From NCBI RefSeq assembly GCF_019285735.1, contig NZ_CP079107.1:744001-808000 (forward strand): DNA of 64,000 bases. The letters are read 5' to 3'. The position numbers and the translations under genes are program-made. Below are positions 17,944 to 29,573 of the stretch, piece after piece; positions within the stretch are counted from its first letter, which is position 1; each line of letters begins with the position of its first letter. This stretch comes from Paeniglutamicibacter sp. Y32M11 (GTDB lineage Bacteria > Actinomycetota > Actinomycetes > Actinomycetales > Micrococcaceae). The notes beneath the pieces are model-generated. The model worked only from the letters and a program-made list of their open reading frames with translations, had not been told where the DNA came from and ran no database searches.

Positions 17944-18477
17944 ATGAACCGCAAACGCATCATTTCCATCTCATCATCTGCGGCGCTGGTACTTGGTGCC
18001 GCAATGTTGCTGGCTGGCTGTGGGGGCAACACCGATACAACCAGCAGTCCGGCCACAACAGCGGTGGATGGCGGCGGTTATGCGCCCCCATCGAGCAGTA
18101 CCGTGTCCTCGAGCACCGCGGCAGCAACGGTTGACGTGAAAACGGGATCAACGAACGTCGGGAACATCGTGGTGGACGCAAGGGGCATCAGCCTGTACGT
18201 CTTCACCAAGGATGTCAAAGGCACCAAAACCAGCGCATGCACCGGAGAATGCCTGAATGCCTGGCCCATCGCCACCACCGCCAATGCCACGCCGACGATG
18301 GACGGCGTCACCGGAGAAGTGGGAACCATCACTAGTCCCGACGGTCAGAAGCAGCTGACGATCAACGGCATGCCGCTGTACTACTTCTCGCAGGATACAA
18401 AGCCCGGGGATATTTTGGGTCAAGCGGTGCAAGGGATCTGGTACGTGGTCACGCCCGCGGGTGAAATGGTCAAGTAA
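17944..18477 (+). CDS. COG4315-type lipoprotein with YxFxxD repeats
   Basis: 177 aa. The lipoprotein signal ends in LLAGC (Cys 26), followed by a Ser/Thr/Ala-rich linker. The mature domain has two copies of the family's Yx(F/W/Y)xxD motif, YVFTKD and YYFSQD, plus CTGECLNAWP, the hallmark of COG4315 secreted lipoproteins. The function is not established. The protein is extracellular and membrane-anchored. The ATG at 17944 has AGGGA 9 bases upstream. A longer frame from 17773 would bury the signal peptide. It lies just upstream of purH on the same strand, with purH having its own promoter. Confidence 0.8.
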   Translation: MNRKRIISISSSAALVLGAAMLLAGCGGNTDTTSSPATTAVDGGGYAPPSSSTVSSSTAAATVDVKTGSTNVGNIVVDARGISLYVFTKDVKGTKTSACTGECLNAWPIATTANATPTMDGVTGEVGTITSPDGQKQLTINGMPLYYFSQDTKPGDILGQAVQGIWYVVTPAGEMVK

Positions 18478-18517
18478 CGCCGCCGCCACACAAGCGGGCT
18501 GCCGTGGGGCTGGGCGC

Positions 18518-18523
18518 TAAGAT
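18518..18523 (+). promoter_or_regulatory. Likely -10 element of the purH promoter
   Basis: TAAGAT, about 41 bases before the purH GTG. This would leave a short leader carrying the GGGAG ribosome site at 18554-18558. Confidence 0.4.
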
Positions 18524-18564
18524 GGGACCTGCACCCCCCTCAAACTGCACCATGGGAGACCCTT

Positions 18565-20232
18565 GTGAGCCGTATTGTCCTTGATCGCGTCCCGATTCGA
18601 CGGGCTCTGATTTCCGTCTATGACAAGAGCGGATTGGAGGAACTGGCAGCAGGTCTGCACGCCGCAGGAGTCGCACTGGTCTCCACCGGTTCCACGGCCA
18701 AGCGCATTGCCGCCGCCGGAATCCCGGTCACCGAGGTTGAGGAAGTTACCGGCTCCCCGGAGATGCTTGACGGTCGAGTCAAGACCCTGCACCCGCGTGT
18801 ACACGGCGGAATCCTTGCCGACCGTCGAGTGCCGGAACACATGAAAACTCTCGACGACATGCAGATCGAGGCCTTTGACCTCGTCGTGGTGAACCTTTAC
18901 CCGTTCGTCGACACCGTTCGCTCCGGCGCGGAAAATGACGACGTTGTTGAGCAGATCGACATCGGCGGACCCGCCATGGTGCGTTCGGCAGCCAAGAACC
19001 ACGCGGCCGTCTCCATTGTTGTTGACCCGGCCTACTACTCCGAGGTCATCGCCGCAGCTTCGGTCGGTGGCTTCGATCTGAAGTCGCGTCAGCGTCTGGC
19101 CGCCAAGGCCTTCGCCCACACCGCAGCCTATGACACCGCTGTCGCATCATGGACCGCAGCGCAGTTCCTCGACGAGGACGGCGACGGAGTCATCGACTGG
19201 CCCGCATACTCGGGTTTGGCCCTGGAACGCTCCGAGGTTTTGCGCTACGGCGAAAACCCGCACCAGCAGGCAGCTCTCTACGTGGACAAGGCAGCACCGG
19301 CCGGCATCGCCCAGGCCGACCAGCTCCACGGCAAGGCCATGAGCTACAACAACTACGTCGACGCCGATGCGGCATTGCGTGCAGCCTTCGACTTCGAGGC
19401 CCCGGCCGTCGCAGTGATCAAGCACGCCAACCCGTGTGGCGTGGCAGTGGCTTCGGCCGATGCCACGGATCCGATCGCCGACGCTCACGCCAAGGCTCAT
19501 GCAACGGACCCGCTCTCCGCCTTCGGTGGTGTTATTGCCGCGAACCGCACCGTGACCGCTGGCATGGCCAACACCATCAAGGACATCTTCACCGAGGTTG
19601 TTATTGCGCCGGACTTCGCGCCGGAAGCGGTGGAAATCCTCTCCAAGAAGAAGAACATCCGTCTGCTGGCCCTGCCCGAGGGCTACGGACGCTACCCGAG
19701 CGAAATCCGCCAGGTTTCCGGTGGAGTGCTCGTCCAGGTGTCGGATAAGGTCGACGCCGATGGCGACGACTCGGCAAACTGGACCCTGGCAGCAGGCGAA
19801 GCAGCCGACGCTGCCACCCTTGCGGATCTTTCCTTTGCTTGGACCGCGGTGCGTGCCGCGAAGTCCAACGCCATCCTGCTGGCCAACAACGGTGCAGCAG
19901 TGGGCATCGGCATGGGCCAAGTCAACCGCGTTGACTCCTGCAAGCTTGCCGTTGAACGCGCCAACACCCTGGGCGTCACCGTGGAATCCACGGTGGATGC
20001 AGCCGGTGGCGCCTCCGGAACCGAGGGAGTTTCTGCCGAACGCGCCCGCGGCGCGGTGGCTGCCTCGGATGCCTTCTTCCCGTTTGCCGACGGACTGCAG
20101 ATCCTGTTGGACGCCGGTGTACGTGCAGTGGTGCAGCCGGGCGGATCGGTCCGCGATGAAGAGGTTATTGCCGCAGCAAACGCGGCCGGCATCACCATGT
20201 ACTTCACCGGTGCACGCCACTTCTTCCACTAG
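18565..20232 (+). CDS. purH: Bifunctional AICAR transformylase / IMP cyclohydrolase
   Basis: 555 aa. It catalyses the last two steps of IMP synthesis: formylation of AICAR by 10-formyltetrahydrofolate, then ring closure. The N-terminal cyclohydrolase domain shows [16 protein letters not shown] and [11 protein letters not shown]. The C-terminal transformylase has the catalytic K286-H287 in [11 protein letters not shown]. The start is a GTG with GGGAG 6 bases upstream. It is separated from purN by five unrelated genes and followed by a strong terminator. The one-carbon donor is made by FolD and GlyA, encoded at 42.8-45.1 kb. Confidence 0.95.
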   Translation: MSRIVLDRVPIRRALISVYDKSGLEELAAGLHAAGVALVSTGSTAKRIAAAGIPVTEVEEVTGSPEMLDGRVKTLHPRVHGGILADRRVPEHMKTLDDMQIEAFDLVVVNLYPFVDTVRSGAENDDVVEQIDIGGPAMVRSAAKNHAAVSIVVDPAYYSEVIAAASVGGFDLKSRQRLAAKAFAHTAAYDTAVASWTAAQFLDEDGDGVIDWPAYSGLALERSEVLRYGENPHQQAALYVDKAAPAGIAQADQLHGKAMSYNNYVDADAALRAAFDFEAPAVAVIKHANPCGVAVASADATDPIADAHAKAHATDPLSAFGGVIAANRTVTAGMANTIKDIFTEVVIAPDFAPEAVEILSKKKNIRLLALPEGYGRYPSEIRQVSGGVLVQVSDKVDADGDDSANWTLAAGEAADAATLADLSFAWTAVRAAKSNAILLANNGAAVGIGMGQVNRVDSCKLAVERANTLGVTVESTVDAAGGASGTEGVSAERARGAVAASDAFFPFADGLQILLDAGVRAVVQPGGSVRDEEVIAAANAAGITMYFTGARHFFH

Positions 20233-20263
20233 AAAAAACGTCACTGATCACCAGTGATCATGA

Positions 20264-20306
20264 TGCCGCCGCTTTCCCCTATCCGGGGAAAGTGGCGGCA
20301 GTTTTT
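20264..20306 (+). terminator. Rho-independent terminator of purH
   Basis: A 16-bp stem (20264-20279 with 20285-20300, one G-U pair) closes a 5-base loop and is followed by GTTTTT. Confidence 0.9.
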
Positions 20307-20373
20307 CGTTAACGGCGGTGGCCCCGAGCGAATCGCCCGGGGCCACCGTGGTCAACGGCTATTGCGGTGTTGA

Positions 20374-21834
20374 CTAGCGAGTCTTATTTACCTTGACAAA
20401 GAAGGAAATGGCCAACCCGATCGTGGCCAATACGGCACCGATGATGAAGGAGACATGGGCGCCGGAGAACAGTGCGTGGGCTAGGTCCGATCCCGCTTCC
20501 AGCTTTGCGGTGGATAACAGGGACATGACCGTCACGAAGATGGTCGTGCCGATGGCACCACCGAGCTGCTGGCCGGTGTTGAAGATGGCCGAACCATGGC
20601 CGTAGAGCCGCGGCTCTACGGTGGACAGAGCCGAGGACATCAGTCCGGTCATCAGCAGGGCGAGTCCGACGGAGAAGACCACGTGGTTAAGCATGAACAT
20701 CCACAACGCGGTGTCCGAATCCACGGTGACATACATCCACTGGCCAGCCGCCAACATGGCAGCACCTGGAATCAGCACCGGACGCGGGCCGAAACGGTCG
20801 TAGATGCGTCCGAAGATCGGGGAGACGATGGCTTGCGCCAGACCGCCGGGCAGCAGCATCATGCCGATGGACAGCGTGCTGAAGCCGGAACCTGATTCGA
20901 GGATGATCGGCAGCATCACGATGGTACCCAGCAGGGTGCCAAAGGCAATCATGATCATGAGCAGCGAGAAGGTGAAGGTGCGGGACGTGAACGGGGTGAG
21001 GTTCAACAGTTCTTTGCCTACGCGGGTCAAACGGACCTGGCGCTTGATGAACAGGCCCAGAGCAACCAGGCCGACGACGAAGCAGCCAACGGTCAAGGCA
21101 ACGTTCTCGCCCAGATGTTCAAGGGTGGAGATGCCGTAAACCAGCAGGCCGAAGGCCAGCGCGGAGAGCACGACCGAAAGAACATCAAGCGGAATCTTGC
21201 GGGCCTGTGACGGGACCTTGATGAAGATGAGGCCCAGCACCAAAATGATCACGGCCAACGGTGCCATCAAAATGAAGATGTAGTGCCAGGTGAAGGCGTT
21301 CACAATGGCACCGGAAACCGTTGGACCGATGGCCGGGCCCACGGAGATGACAATGGCGTTTAGTCCCATGATGGCCCCGCGCTTATGTACGGGAACCAGA
21401 GACAGCGTGGTGGTCATCAGCAACGGCAGCACGATCGCGGTACCGACGGCCTGGATGATGCGGGCCACCAGCAGCACGGCGAAGCTCGGTGCGAAGATGG
21501 CGAGCACGGTGCCGAGGATGAAGCTGGACAGCGCGAAAATAAAGAGGCTGCGGGAGGTGAAACGCTGTAGCAGGTAGCCGGTCGTCGGGATGACCACGGA
21601 CATGGTCAGCAAGAATCCGGTGGTCAGCCACTGTCCTGCGGCCGCGGAGACGGACAAGTCCGCCATAACTGCTGGCAGCGCAACGCTGAGTACCGTTTCG
21701 TTGAGGATCATCATGAATGCGGCGAGTGCGAGTGCGCCAATGATTCCGGTCAGTTGCTTTGTTGGCAACGTTGGCGGAGCCGGCCGGGTAGGAGTTTCGG
21801 GCGGCGACATCGTGTCGTCTGCGGTCTGAGCCAT
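20374..21834 (-). CDS. DHA2-family (EmrB/QacA) drug efflux MFS transporter
   Basis: 486 aa with 14 membrane segments. It shows the DHA2 signatures: LNETVLSVALPAVMADLSVS after segment 1, TGYLLQRFTSRSLF in loop 2-3 and GLNAIVISVGPAIGPTVSGAIV in segment 5 (motif C of drug:H+ antiporters). It should export hydrophobic or cationic toxic compounds by proton exchange. It is divergent from a TetR gene over a 153-base gap carrying two identical-pattern operators, so local repression is very likely. The two transcripts do not overlap. Confidence 0.88.
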   Translation of the reverse strand: MAQTADDTMSPPETPTRPAPPTLPTKQLTGIIGALALAAFMMILNETVLSVALPAVMADLSVSAAAGQWLTTGFLLTMSVVIPTTGYLLQRFTSRSLFIFALSSFILGTVLAIFAPSFAVLLVARIIQAVGTAIVLPLLMTTTLSLVPVHKRGAIMGLNAIVISVGPAIGPTVSGAIVNAFTWHYIFILMAPLAVIILVLGLIFIKVPSQARKIPLDVLSVVLSALAFGLLVYGISTLEHLGENVALTVGCFVVGLVALGLFIKRQVRLTRVGKELLNLTPFTSRTFTFSLLMIMIAFGTLLGTIVMLPIILESGSGFSTLSIGMMLLPGGLAQAIVSPIFGRIYDRFGPRPVLIPGAAMLAAGQWMYVTVDSDTALWMFMLNHVVFSVGLALLMTGLMSSALSTVEPRLYGHGSAIFNTGQQLGGAIGTTIFVTVMSLLSTAKLEAGSDLAHALFSGAHVSFIIGAVLATIGLAISFFVKVNKTR

Positions 21835-21876
21835 CGGAGGCTACCTCTTCTGTAAGTTTTTGAACTGACAAAATCA

Positions 21877-21924
21877 TGTCATGGTCTGACACTTTTGGTA
21901 AGCTAAACCTGTCAGAGTGTGACA
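21877..21924. promoter_or_regulatory. Twin TetR-type operators
   Basis: Two copies of TGTCA-N5-TGACA, at 21877-21891 and 21910-21924, exactly 33 bases apart (about three helical turns). An extra half site TGACA lies at 21866-21870. They lie between the efflux gene and the divergent TetR gene, so one regulator could repress both. Confidence 0.7.
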
Positions 21925-21987
21925 TGAAATATAGTGGGAGGGTCTCGCCGGCTGTCGAGGCGGCCGCTACGGGGAATGAGATGAATC

Positions 21988-22572
21988 GTGGGTATTCGTG
22001 AAGATCACCGCGCCCAGATGCTGCGCGAGATTCAGGGGGCCATGTTGGATCTCGTGGAGGAACGCGGCCTGGATGCCACGACGGTCGGTGACATCGCGGC
22101 TCGAGTTGGGATTTCCGAGCGGACGGTTTTTCGCTACTACGCTTCCAAGGAACATGTGCTGATGCCCGGTCAGCAAAACCTGATCGAAGCTCTGGTGGAT
22201 CACAAAAGCACGTCTAGCGGCGCATCGGGGATTCTGGGGGACTTATTGTCACGCTGCCGCGAACTTTTTGCGCTCGAAGTTGAACAGAGTGATTTTCGCA
22301 GGATTTCTCGGTTGATGGTCAAGGAGCCGCAGATACTGCGGATAGCTATGCATCAAGAGCGAATCTTGGTTAAGGCGCTCAGCGAGGCGCTGACGCACCG
22401 GGGCCAGCTGAGCCAGCTTCGGGCGCTGCTAGTTGCCGAGGTAGTCACTGCCGCCTGGCGGGTTGCCTGGCAAACCTTCGGCCAGCGGGAAACTGATGGC
22501 ATCGACGCCGATCCGGTAGCCATCTTTGACGAAACCGTGCGTGAGTTGGGGATGCTCTTTCCTCGAGCCTGA
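21988..22572 (+). CDS. TetR family transcriptional repressor
   Basis: 194 aa. The N-terminal helix-turn-helix is typical (LDLVEERGLDATTVGDIAARVGISERTVFRYYASKEHVL, about residues 15-54). The C-terminal ligand domain is variable and helical. The start is a GTG at 21988. It most likely represses the divergent DHA2 pump and itself, and is released by a pump substrate. That is inferred from arrangement and operators, not shown. Confidence 0.88.
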   Translation: MGIREDHRAQMLREIQGAMLDLVEERGLDATTVGDIAARVGISERTVFRYYASKEHVLMPGQQNLIEALVDHKSTSSGASGILGDLLSRCRELFALEVEQSDFRRISRLMVKEPQILRIAMHQERILVKALSEALTHRGQLSQLRALLVAEVVTAAWRVAWQTFGQRETDGIDADPVAIFDETVRELGMLFPRA

Positions 22573-22738
22573 GCCGCAGCGCCCCTGAGTTCAGTTATGA
22601 CGGGTTAACTTAACGAGGGGTTGTTCCAATGACGGTGATTGCCGCGTCTTTTCGCGGTGAAATGGGCGCGGCGGAGAACGCGTCTCTCGCCACAAAAAGT
22701 GTGTGTGCGCAGTAAATCGGGTAAGTTAGGGCTGTTGA

Positions 22739-25015
<2,277 letters not shown>

Positions 25016-25036
25016 TTTCACGCCTTCAACGCACTA

Positions 25037-25083
25037 CGGCACGGGCCGCCACCTTCCTTTTCGGAAGGTGGCGGCCCGTGCCG
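25037..25083. terminator. Perfect 21-bp stem-loop terminator
   Basis: Arms 25037-25057 and 25063-25083 pair perfectly around TTTTC. It lies 22 bases after the icd stop and 12 bases beyond the end of the converging dGTPase-like gene, so it can serve both. Confidence 0.88.
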
Positions 25084-25094
25084 TTTGTGGTTGA

Positions 25095-26627
25095 TCAGAG
25101 CCCGCGGCCCACTTCCCAGATGCTCTCCGAGGTGCCGGTCAGCAGGGCATTCACCGAGACCGCCTGGGCGTCGGTGAACGAGGCGATGTAATCCACGATC
25201 GCCCGGGACCTACCCAGTCGTCGGATCTCGCTTCCCGACGCGTTCGGAATGGCATCCGGGGACTGGATGAACAGCTGCTGATACTCGGCCGTTGCCGCCT
25301 CGACGGAATCCAGCAGCCGGCGCGGTGCGCGGGCGGAATCCTGTGGATCATCCAGCCAGGCGGACAAGCCCTCGGCCAACGACTTGATGATGCGAGTTTG
25401 CCCGCGCTGGTACAGCGCCAAATCCGAGCGCTCCAGCACAAAGCGTTCGTGTACAAATTTGAGCACCACCACATCATGCCAGGCCTCGTCGGCCAACCGG
25501 ACATGCCCGCTGCGGATTTCCGGATTCTTCTCCACTGCGATCGAGCCCTGCAGCCTGTCGATCCAGCGCCGGGTGAAGGCGGTGACGGTGCGATCGGCAT
25601 CAAGCCCGCCGTCATAGGGCAGGGACAACAGCCCCTCCACCAGATCGTTGTCCACCCGCTGCACCGAGGCGCGGAAGGCCTGCGCATCGGCGATCCACGG
25701 GTCCTTGGCAGCAACCCGGCGCCAGGCGCGCTCGAGCTCATGGCCGGGTAAACGTCGGTCAAGATCGCGCGCATCCAGTGCCGAGAGCTCGGGGGCGGCA
25801 TCAAGCCAACGACGCAGCTCGGTGGATACGAGGGAATACTGCAGCACCCCGGCCCGATAGAAGTCATCGAGGTCATGCACCGCATAGGCAATGTCATCGG
25901 CAATGTCCATGACCGAGCATTCCAGGGTCTGCTGGTGTTCGGCGATTTGCGGGAACACCGAGAGCACATCGGCCATCTCCGCCGACTCGATGTCATAGGC
26001 CGAGAACTTGAGTGCGGGGTTGCCACCGCCAACCCCCACGCCACGCGGCAGCAGCTCCGGTGGTCGGGGCGGCATCGTCCGCCAGGCATTGCGGGTCCAC
26101 GGGTACTTCAACACCGCCGCGCGTACCGCACGGGTCAGGTTCAGCCCCCGCGGGCTCGCATCGCAGCTGTCCAGCGCGGTGAGGATGCGGAAAGACTGGG
26201 CGTTCCCCTCAAAGCCGTCGGGCAAGCCGAGGATGTTGCGGGCCGCCCGGTCGAGTTCCTGTTCACCCAGATGCCCGAAGGGTGGGTGGCCCAGGTCGTG
26301 GGCGGCGGCCGCTGCCTGCACCACCACCGGATCGCAACCGCCGAGTTCGGCAACCAGGGCGCGCGTGGGTTCATCGGTGGTACGCAGGCCGATGGCGATG
26401 GAGCGAGCCACCGCGGAGACCTTGAGCGTGTGAGTGAGCCGGTTATGCACCACGGTGCCCGCCCCGGCCTGCGGGATCACCTGCGTCACCGCCGAGAGCC
26501 GGGAGAAGTAGGGGGAGAAGCGGATGCGTTCGATGTCGACGCGGAATTCGTCTTCTCCGGGCCGCGAGTCCTCGCCGATTGACCGTTCCCTGCCGCCGCT
26601 TTGGTGAGTTGTGTTCCTGTAGTCCAT
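25095..26627 (-). CDS. dgt: Deoxyguanosinetriphosphate triphosphohydrolase-like protein (HD domain)
   Basis: 510 aa. HD-superfamily metal-dependent dNTPase that splits dGTP or other dNTPs to the nucleoside and tripolyphosphate. Visible motifs are VVHNRLTHTLKV (H61, R63, H66), AAHDLGHPPFGHLGE with the HD pair at 110-111, and DIADDIAYAVHDLDD for the last metal ligand. The ATG at 26627 is used because TAGGCT lies 10 bases upstream, giving a leader of only a few bases. A GTG at 26636 would sit too close to that -10. Actinobacterial members are usually annotated as dGTPase-like, and the true nucleotide preference is not visible. Confidence 0.87.
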   Translation of the reverse strand: MDYRNTTHQSGGRERSIGEDSRPGEDEFRVDIERIRFSPYFSRLSAVTQVIPQAGAGTVVHNRLTHTLKVSAVARSIAIGLRTTDEPTRALVAELGGCDPVVVQAAAAAHDLGHPPFGHLGEQELDRAARNILGLPDGFEGNAQSFRILTALDSCDASPRGLNLTRAVRAAVLKYPWTRNAWRTMPPRPPELLPRGVGVGGGNPALKFSAYDIESAEMADVLSVFPQIAEHQQTLECSVMDIADDIAYAVHDLDDFYRAGVLQYSLVSTELRRWLDAAPELSALDARDLDRRLPGHELERAWRRVAAKDPWIADAQAFRASVQRVDNDLVEGLLSLPYDGGLDADRTVTAFTRRWIDRLQGSIAVEKNPEIRSGHVRLADEAWHDVVVLKFVHERFVLERSDLALYQRGQTRIIKSLAEGLSAWLDDPQDSARAPRRLLDSVEAATAEYQQLFIQSPDAIPNASGSEIRRLGRSRAIVDYIASFTDAQAVSVNALLTGTSESIWEVGRGL

Positions 26628-26637
26628 GGTGCGCACC

Positions 26638-26643
26638 AGCCTA
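26638..26643 (-). promoter_or_regulatory. -10 element of the dgt promoter
   Basis: TAGGCT on the minus strand, 10 bases before the ATG at 26627. Confidence 0.45.
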
Positions 26644-26721
26644 ATTCACCCGATGGCTCTGCCCGGGGCGACGCGACACAATCGCGGGCGATCCATCGCC
26701 GTAGATCGGTCGGGGGAAAAC

Positions 26722-26759
26722 ACATCGGGTGCCCATCCTTGTGGACGGGCACCCGATGT
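26722..26759 (-). terminator. Rho-independent terminator of ilvD
   Basis: Read on the minus strand, a 17-bp stem (26759-26743 with 26738-26722, one G-U) closes a 4-base loop and is followed by GTTTTCC. It lies 31 bases after the ilvD stop codon. Confidence 0.85.
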
Positions 26760-26790
26760 TCAAACTACGTTAGCGCGAACGCGGTGGTCC

Positions 26791-28659
26791 TTAGACTCGC
26801 GCCGGCAGTGGAACCGAGATTTCCGGTACGTGCCGCACGGCGCCCTTGTCCGCCGACTGAGCGAAGGCCGCGTAGGCGCGCAGGGCCGGGGAAACCACGC
26901 GTTCGCGGTCGCGGGGCCGGTAGCCGATGCTCGATTCGAGCAGCTCGCGGCGGCGGGCCAGCTCATCGTCGCTGACCTCCAGTGTGATGGAACGGGCCGG
27001 GATGTCGATGGAAATGATGTCACCGTTTTCCACCAGCGCGATAGCGCCACCGGCGGCGGCCTCGGGCGAGACGTGGCCGATCGACAGCCCGGAGGTGCCT
27101 CCGGAGAAGCGCCCGTCGGTGATCAGTGCACACTTGGCGCCCAGACCCAGTCCCTTGAGGAACGAGGTGGGGTAGAGCATTTCCTGCATGCCCGGGCCGC
27201 CGCGCGGGCCCTCGTAGCGGATCACGACGACGTCGCCGGCGACGACGGTCTTGCTCAGGATGGCGGTGACGGCGTCGTCCTGGGATTCGAAGACCACGGC
27301 TGGACCGGAGAACTTGAAGATCGATTCGTCCACACCGGCGGTCTTCACCACGCAGCCGTCAACGGAGATGTTGCCGCGCAGCACGGCCAGCCCGCCCTCG
27401 ACGGTGTGGGCATGCTCAACGGAGTGAACACAGCCGTTTTCCGCGTCGGTGTCCAGGGTGTCCCAGCGCTCGGACTGTGAGAAAGCGGTGGCCGAGCGGA
27501 CGCAGCCCGGGGCTGCATGGAACAGTTCGATGGCCGTCTCGGTGGCCTTGCCGCCACGGATGTCCCAATCATCGAGCCAGGAGCGCAGATCCGGGCCGTG
27601 TACGGAGCGGACGTCATGGTTCAGCATTCCGGCGCGGTCCAGCTCGCCCAAGATGGCGGGGATGCCGCCGGCGCGGTGGACATCCTCGACCAGATAGACG
27701 CCATTGGGGGCGACCTTGGACAGGCACGGGGTGCGGCGTGAAATGGCGTCGATGTCATCGAGGGTGAAATCGAGTTCGGCTTCCTGGGCCGCGGCGAGCA
27801 GGTGCAGGATCGTATTGGAGGATCCGCCCATCGCGATGTCCATGGTCATGGCGTTCTCAAACGCGGCACGTGAAGCGATCGAGCGTGGCAGTACCGAGTA
27901 ATCATCCTCGAGGTAGTGCGCGTTGGTGATCTCGACGATGGCCTTGCCGGCATCCTGGTAAAGGGCGCGGCGAGCCGTGTGCGTGGCCAGCGTGGTGCCG
28001 TTACCCGGCAGCGCCAGACCCAGCGCCTCGGTGAGGCAGTTCATGGAGTTGGCGGTGAACATCCCCGAGCACGAGCCGCAGGTGGGGCAGGCATTCTCTT
28101 CGAGGGTCAAGAGGTCGGCGTCGGAGACGGATTCGTCCACGGCGTCGGCGATGGCCGAGATCAGGTTCAAGCCCTTGCGCACGGTGCCGTCAATCAGGAC
28201 CGCGGAGCCACCCTCCATCGGCCCGCCGCTGACAAAAACGACCGGGATATTCAGGCGCAGTGCCGCCATCATCATGCCGGGGGTGATCTTGTCGCAGTTG
28301 GAGATGCAGATCAGTGCGTCGGCGCAGTGCGCGTTCACCATGTACTCGACCGAGTCGGCAATCAGTTCGCGCGAGGGCAGCGAGTACAACATTCCGCCGT
28401 GTCCCATGGCGATGCCGTCATCCACGGCGATGGTGTTGAATTCGCGCGGGATGCCGCCGGCCTCGATGATCGCCTCGGAAACGATGCGGCCGACGGGCTG
28501 GAGGTGGGTGTGGCCGGGAACGAATTCGGTGAAGCTGTTGGCTACGGCAATGATCGGCTTGCCGAAGTCGGAGCCTTTAACGCCGGCTGCTCGGAGCAGG
28601 GCGCGGGCGCCGACCATGTTGCGGCCGTGGGTGACTGTGCGTGAACGAAATGGAGGCAT
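26791..28659 (-). CDS. ilvD: Dihydroxy-acid dehydratase
   Basis: 622 aa, the full length of IlvD. It dehydrates dihydroxy-isovalerate and dihydroxy-methylvalerate in valine, leucine and isoleucine synthesis, using an Fe-S cluster. Cluster-ligand motifs [12 protein letters not shown] and [19 protein letters not shown] are intact, as is the early [19 protein letters not shown]. No Shine-Dalgarno is visible before the ATG, and TAACAT lies 5 bases upstream, so it may be leaderless. It is divergent from the MmyB-type regulator across 77 bases, which raises but does not prove a regulatory link. Confidence 0.95.
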   Translation of the reverse strand: MPPFRSRTVTHGRNMVGARALLRAAGVKGSDFGKPIIAVANSFTEFVPGHTHLQPVGRIVSEAIIEAGGIPREFNTIAVDDGIAMGHGGMLYSLPSRELIADSVEYMVNAHCADALICISNCDKITPGMMMAALRLNIPVVFVSGGPMEGGSAVLIDGTVRKGLNLISAIADAVDESVSDADLLTLEENACPTCGSCSGMFTANSMNCLTEALGLALPGNGTTLATHTARRALYQDAGKAIVEITNAHYLEDDYSVLPRSIASRAAFENAMTMDIAMGGSSNTILHLLAAAQEAELDFTLDDIDAISRRTPCLSKVAPNGVYLVEDVHRAGGIPAILGELDRAGMLNHDVRSVHGPDLRSWLDDWDIRGGKATETAIELFHAAPGCVRSATAFSQSERWDTLDTDAENGCVHSVEHAHTVEGGLAVLRGNISVDGCVVKTAGVDESIFKFSGPAVVFESQDDAVTAILSKTVVAGDVVVIRYEGPRGGPGMQEMLYPTSFLKGLGLGAKCALITDGRFSGGTSGLSIGHVSPEAAAGGAIALVENGDIISIDIPARSITLEVSDDELARRRELLESSIGYRPRDRERVVSPALRAYAAFAQSADKGAVRHVPEISVPLPARV

Positions 28660-28705
28660 AGAACATGTTATCCAGTACCGGTCCCCAGGCGGAAGTCGCT
28701 CGTAA

Positions 28706-28729
28706 TACTAGTAGTGGCAGTGATAGATT
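28706..28729 (+). promoter_or_regulatory. Leaderless promoter with a palindrome in its spacer (MmyB-type gene)
   Basis: -10 TAGATT (28724-28729) ends 7 bases before the ATG at 28737. The palindrome TACTAGTA (28706-28713) lies in the spacer region, a natural position for an autoregulatory site. Confidence 0.45.
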
Positions 28730-28736
28730 TGGAATC

Positions 28737-29573
28737 ATGAGCACCGAACGCCGGCAGGAGCTGGGACAGTTCCTGCGCGATAGACGCAGCCACCTCGTCC
28801 GCGCGGAACTCGGGCTTCCGCCGATCGGGCGCAACCGCACCTTGGGTCTGCGCCGGGAGGAAATTGCCGCCTTCGCCGCGGTCAGCGTCACCTGGTACAC
28901 CTGGCTTGAACAAGGCCGAGACATTAACGCCTCCCGCCAGGTCCTCGAATCCATCGCCCGCGTGCTCACCCTGACCTCCGCCGAAGCGTCGTACCTACTA
29001 GCCATGGGCGGATATACGCCCAGTCCCGTCACCGAGGTCAGCTCGATTGAGCAGGCTCCGGAGCACCTGCAGCGGCTGCTTGATGCCTTTGATTTCCCGG
29101 CGTTTGCCGTCGCCCCAGACTGGGGTATCGCCGGGTGGAATCGTGCCTACACCGTGCTGTACAACCGCATCTCGGCGGTAGATCCGGGGGACCGGAACCT
29201 GCTCTGGCTGATTTTTACCGACCCCTACCTGCGCAAGATGCTGCCGGACTGGGAAGAGACCTCACGGCACTTTGTGGCGGAGTTCCGTGCCGAGGCTGGA
29301 GCGCGACTCGGCTCCGCCGCTCATACAACGCTGCTGCGGCGCCTGAGCGAGGCCAGCGGGCAGTTCGCCAAGCTCTGGGCCGACCGCGGTGTGGAGCGCT
29401 TTGCCTCCCGGCAGCGGGTCTTCCTGCATCCGCTCGCCGGCGAGCTGGTTTTTGAGCAGCACCGGCTGGTGCCCTCGGACGCACCGGAATTGCATCTGGT
29501 GATGTACGTGCCGGTGGCAGGTACGCAGACAGCCGATCGGCTGCAAACGTTACTGGCGGAGCACACCGCCTGA
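28737..29573 (+). CDS. XRE-family regulator with MmyB-like ligand domain
   Basis: 278 aa. The N-terminus is an XRE helix-turn-helix with the family marker LGLRREEIAAFAAVSVTWYTWLEQGRDI. Residues from about 100 form the MmyB-like ligand-binding domain (FAVAPDWGIAGWNRAY...NLLWLIFTDPYLRKMLPDWEE...). The ligand-binding domain is thought to bind fatty-acid-like ligands in its PAS-like pocket. The ATG at 28737 is preferred because TAGATT lies 7 bases upstream. Such regulators usually control an adjacent oxidoreductase. Here the only close gene is the divergent ilvD, so the target is uncertain. Confidence 0.85.
   Translation: MSTERRQELGQFLRDRRSHLVRAELGLPPIGRNRTLGLRREEIAAFAAVSVTWYTWLEQGRDINASRQVLESIARVLTLTSAEASYLLAMGGYTPSPVTEVSSIEQAPEHLQRLLDAFDFPAFAVAPDWGIAGWNRAYTVLYNRISAVDPGDRNLLWLIFTDPYLRKMLPDWEETSRHFVAEFRAEAGARLGSAAHTTLLRRLSEASGQFAKLWADRGVERFASRQRVFLHPLAGELVFEQHRLVPSDAPELHLVMYVPVAGTQTADRLQTLLAEHTA

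Noticed and set aside
19147-20244. A 365-codon minus-strand open frame opposite purH
   Set aside because: Antisense shadow of purH with no domain and no plausible start signal.
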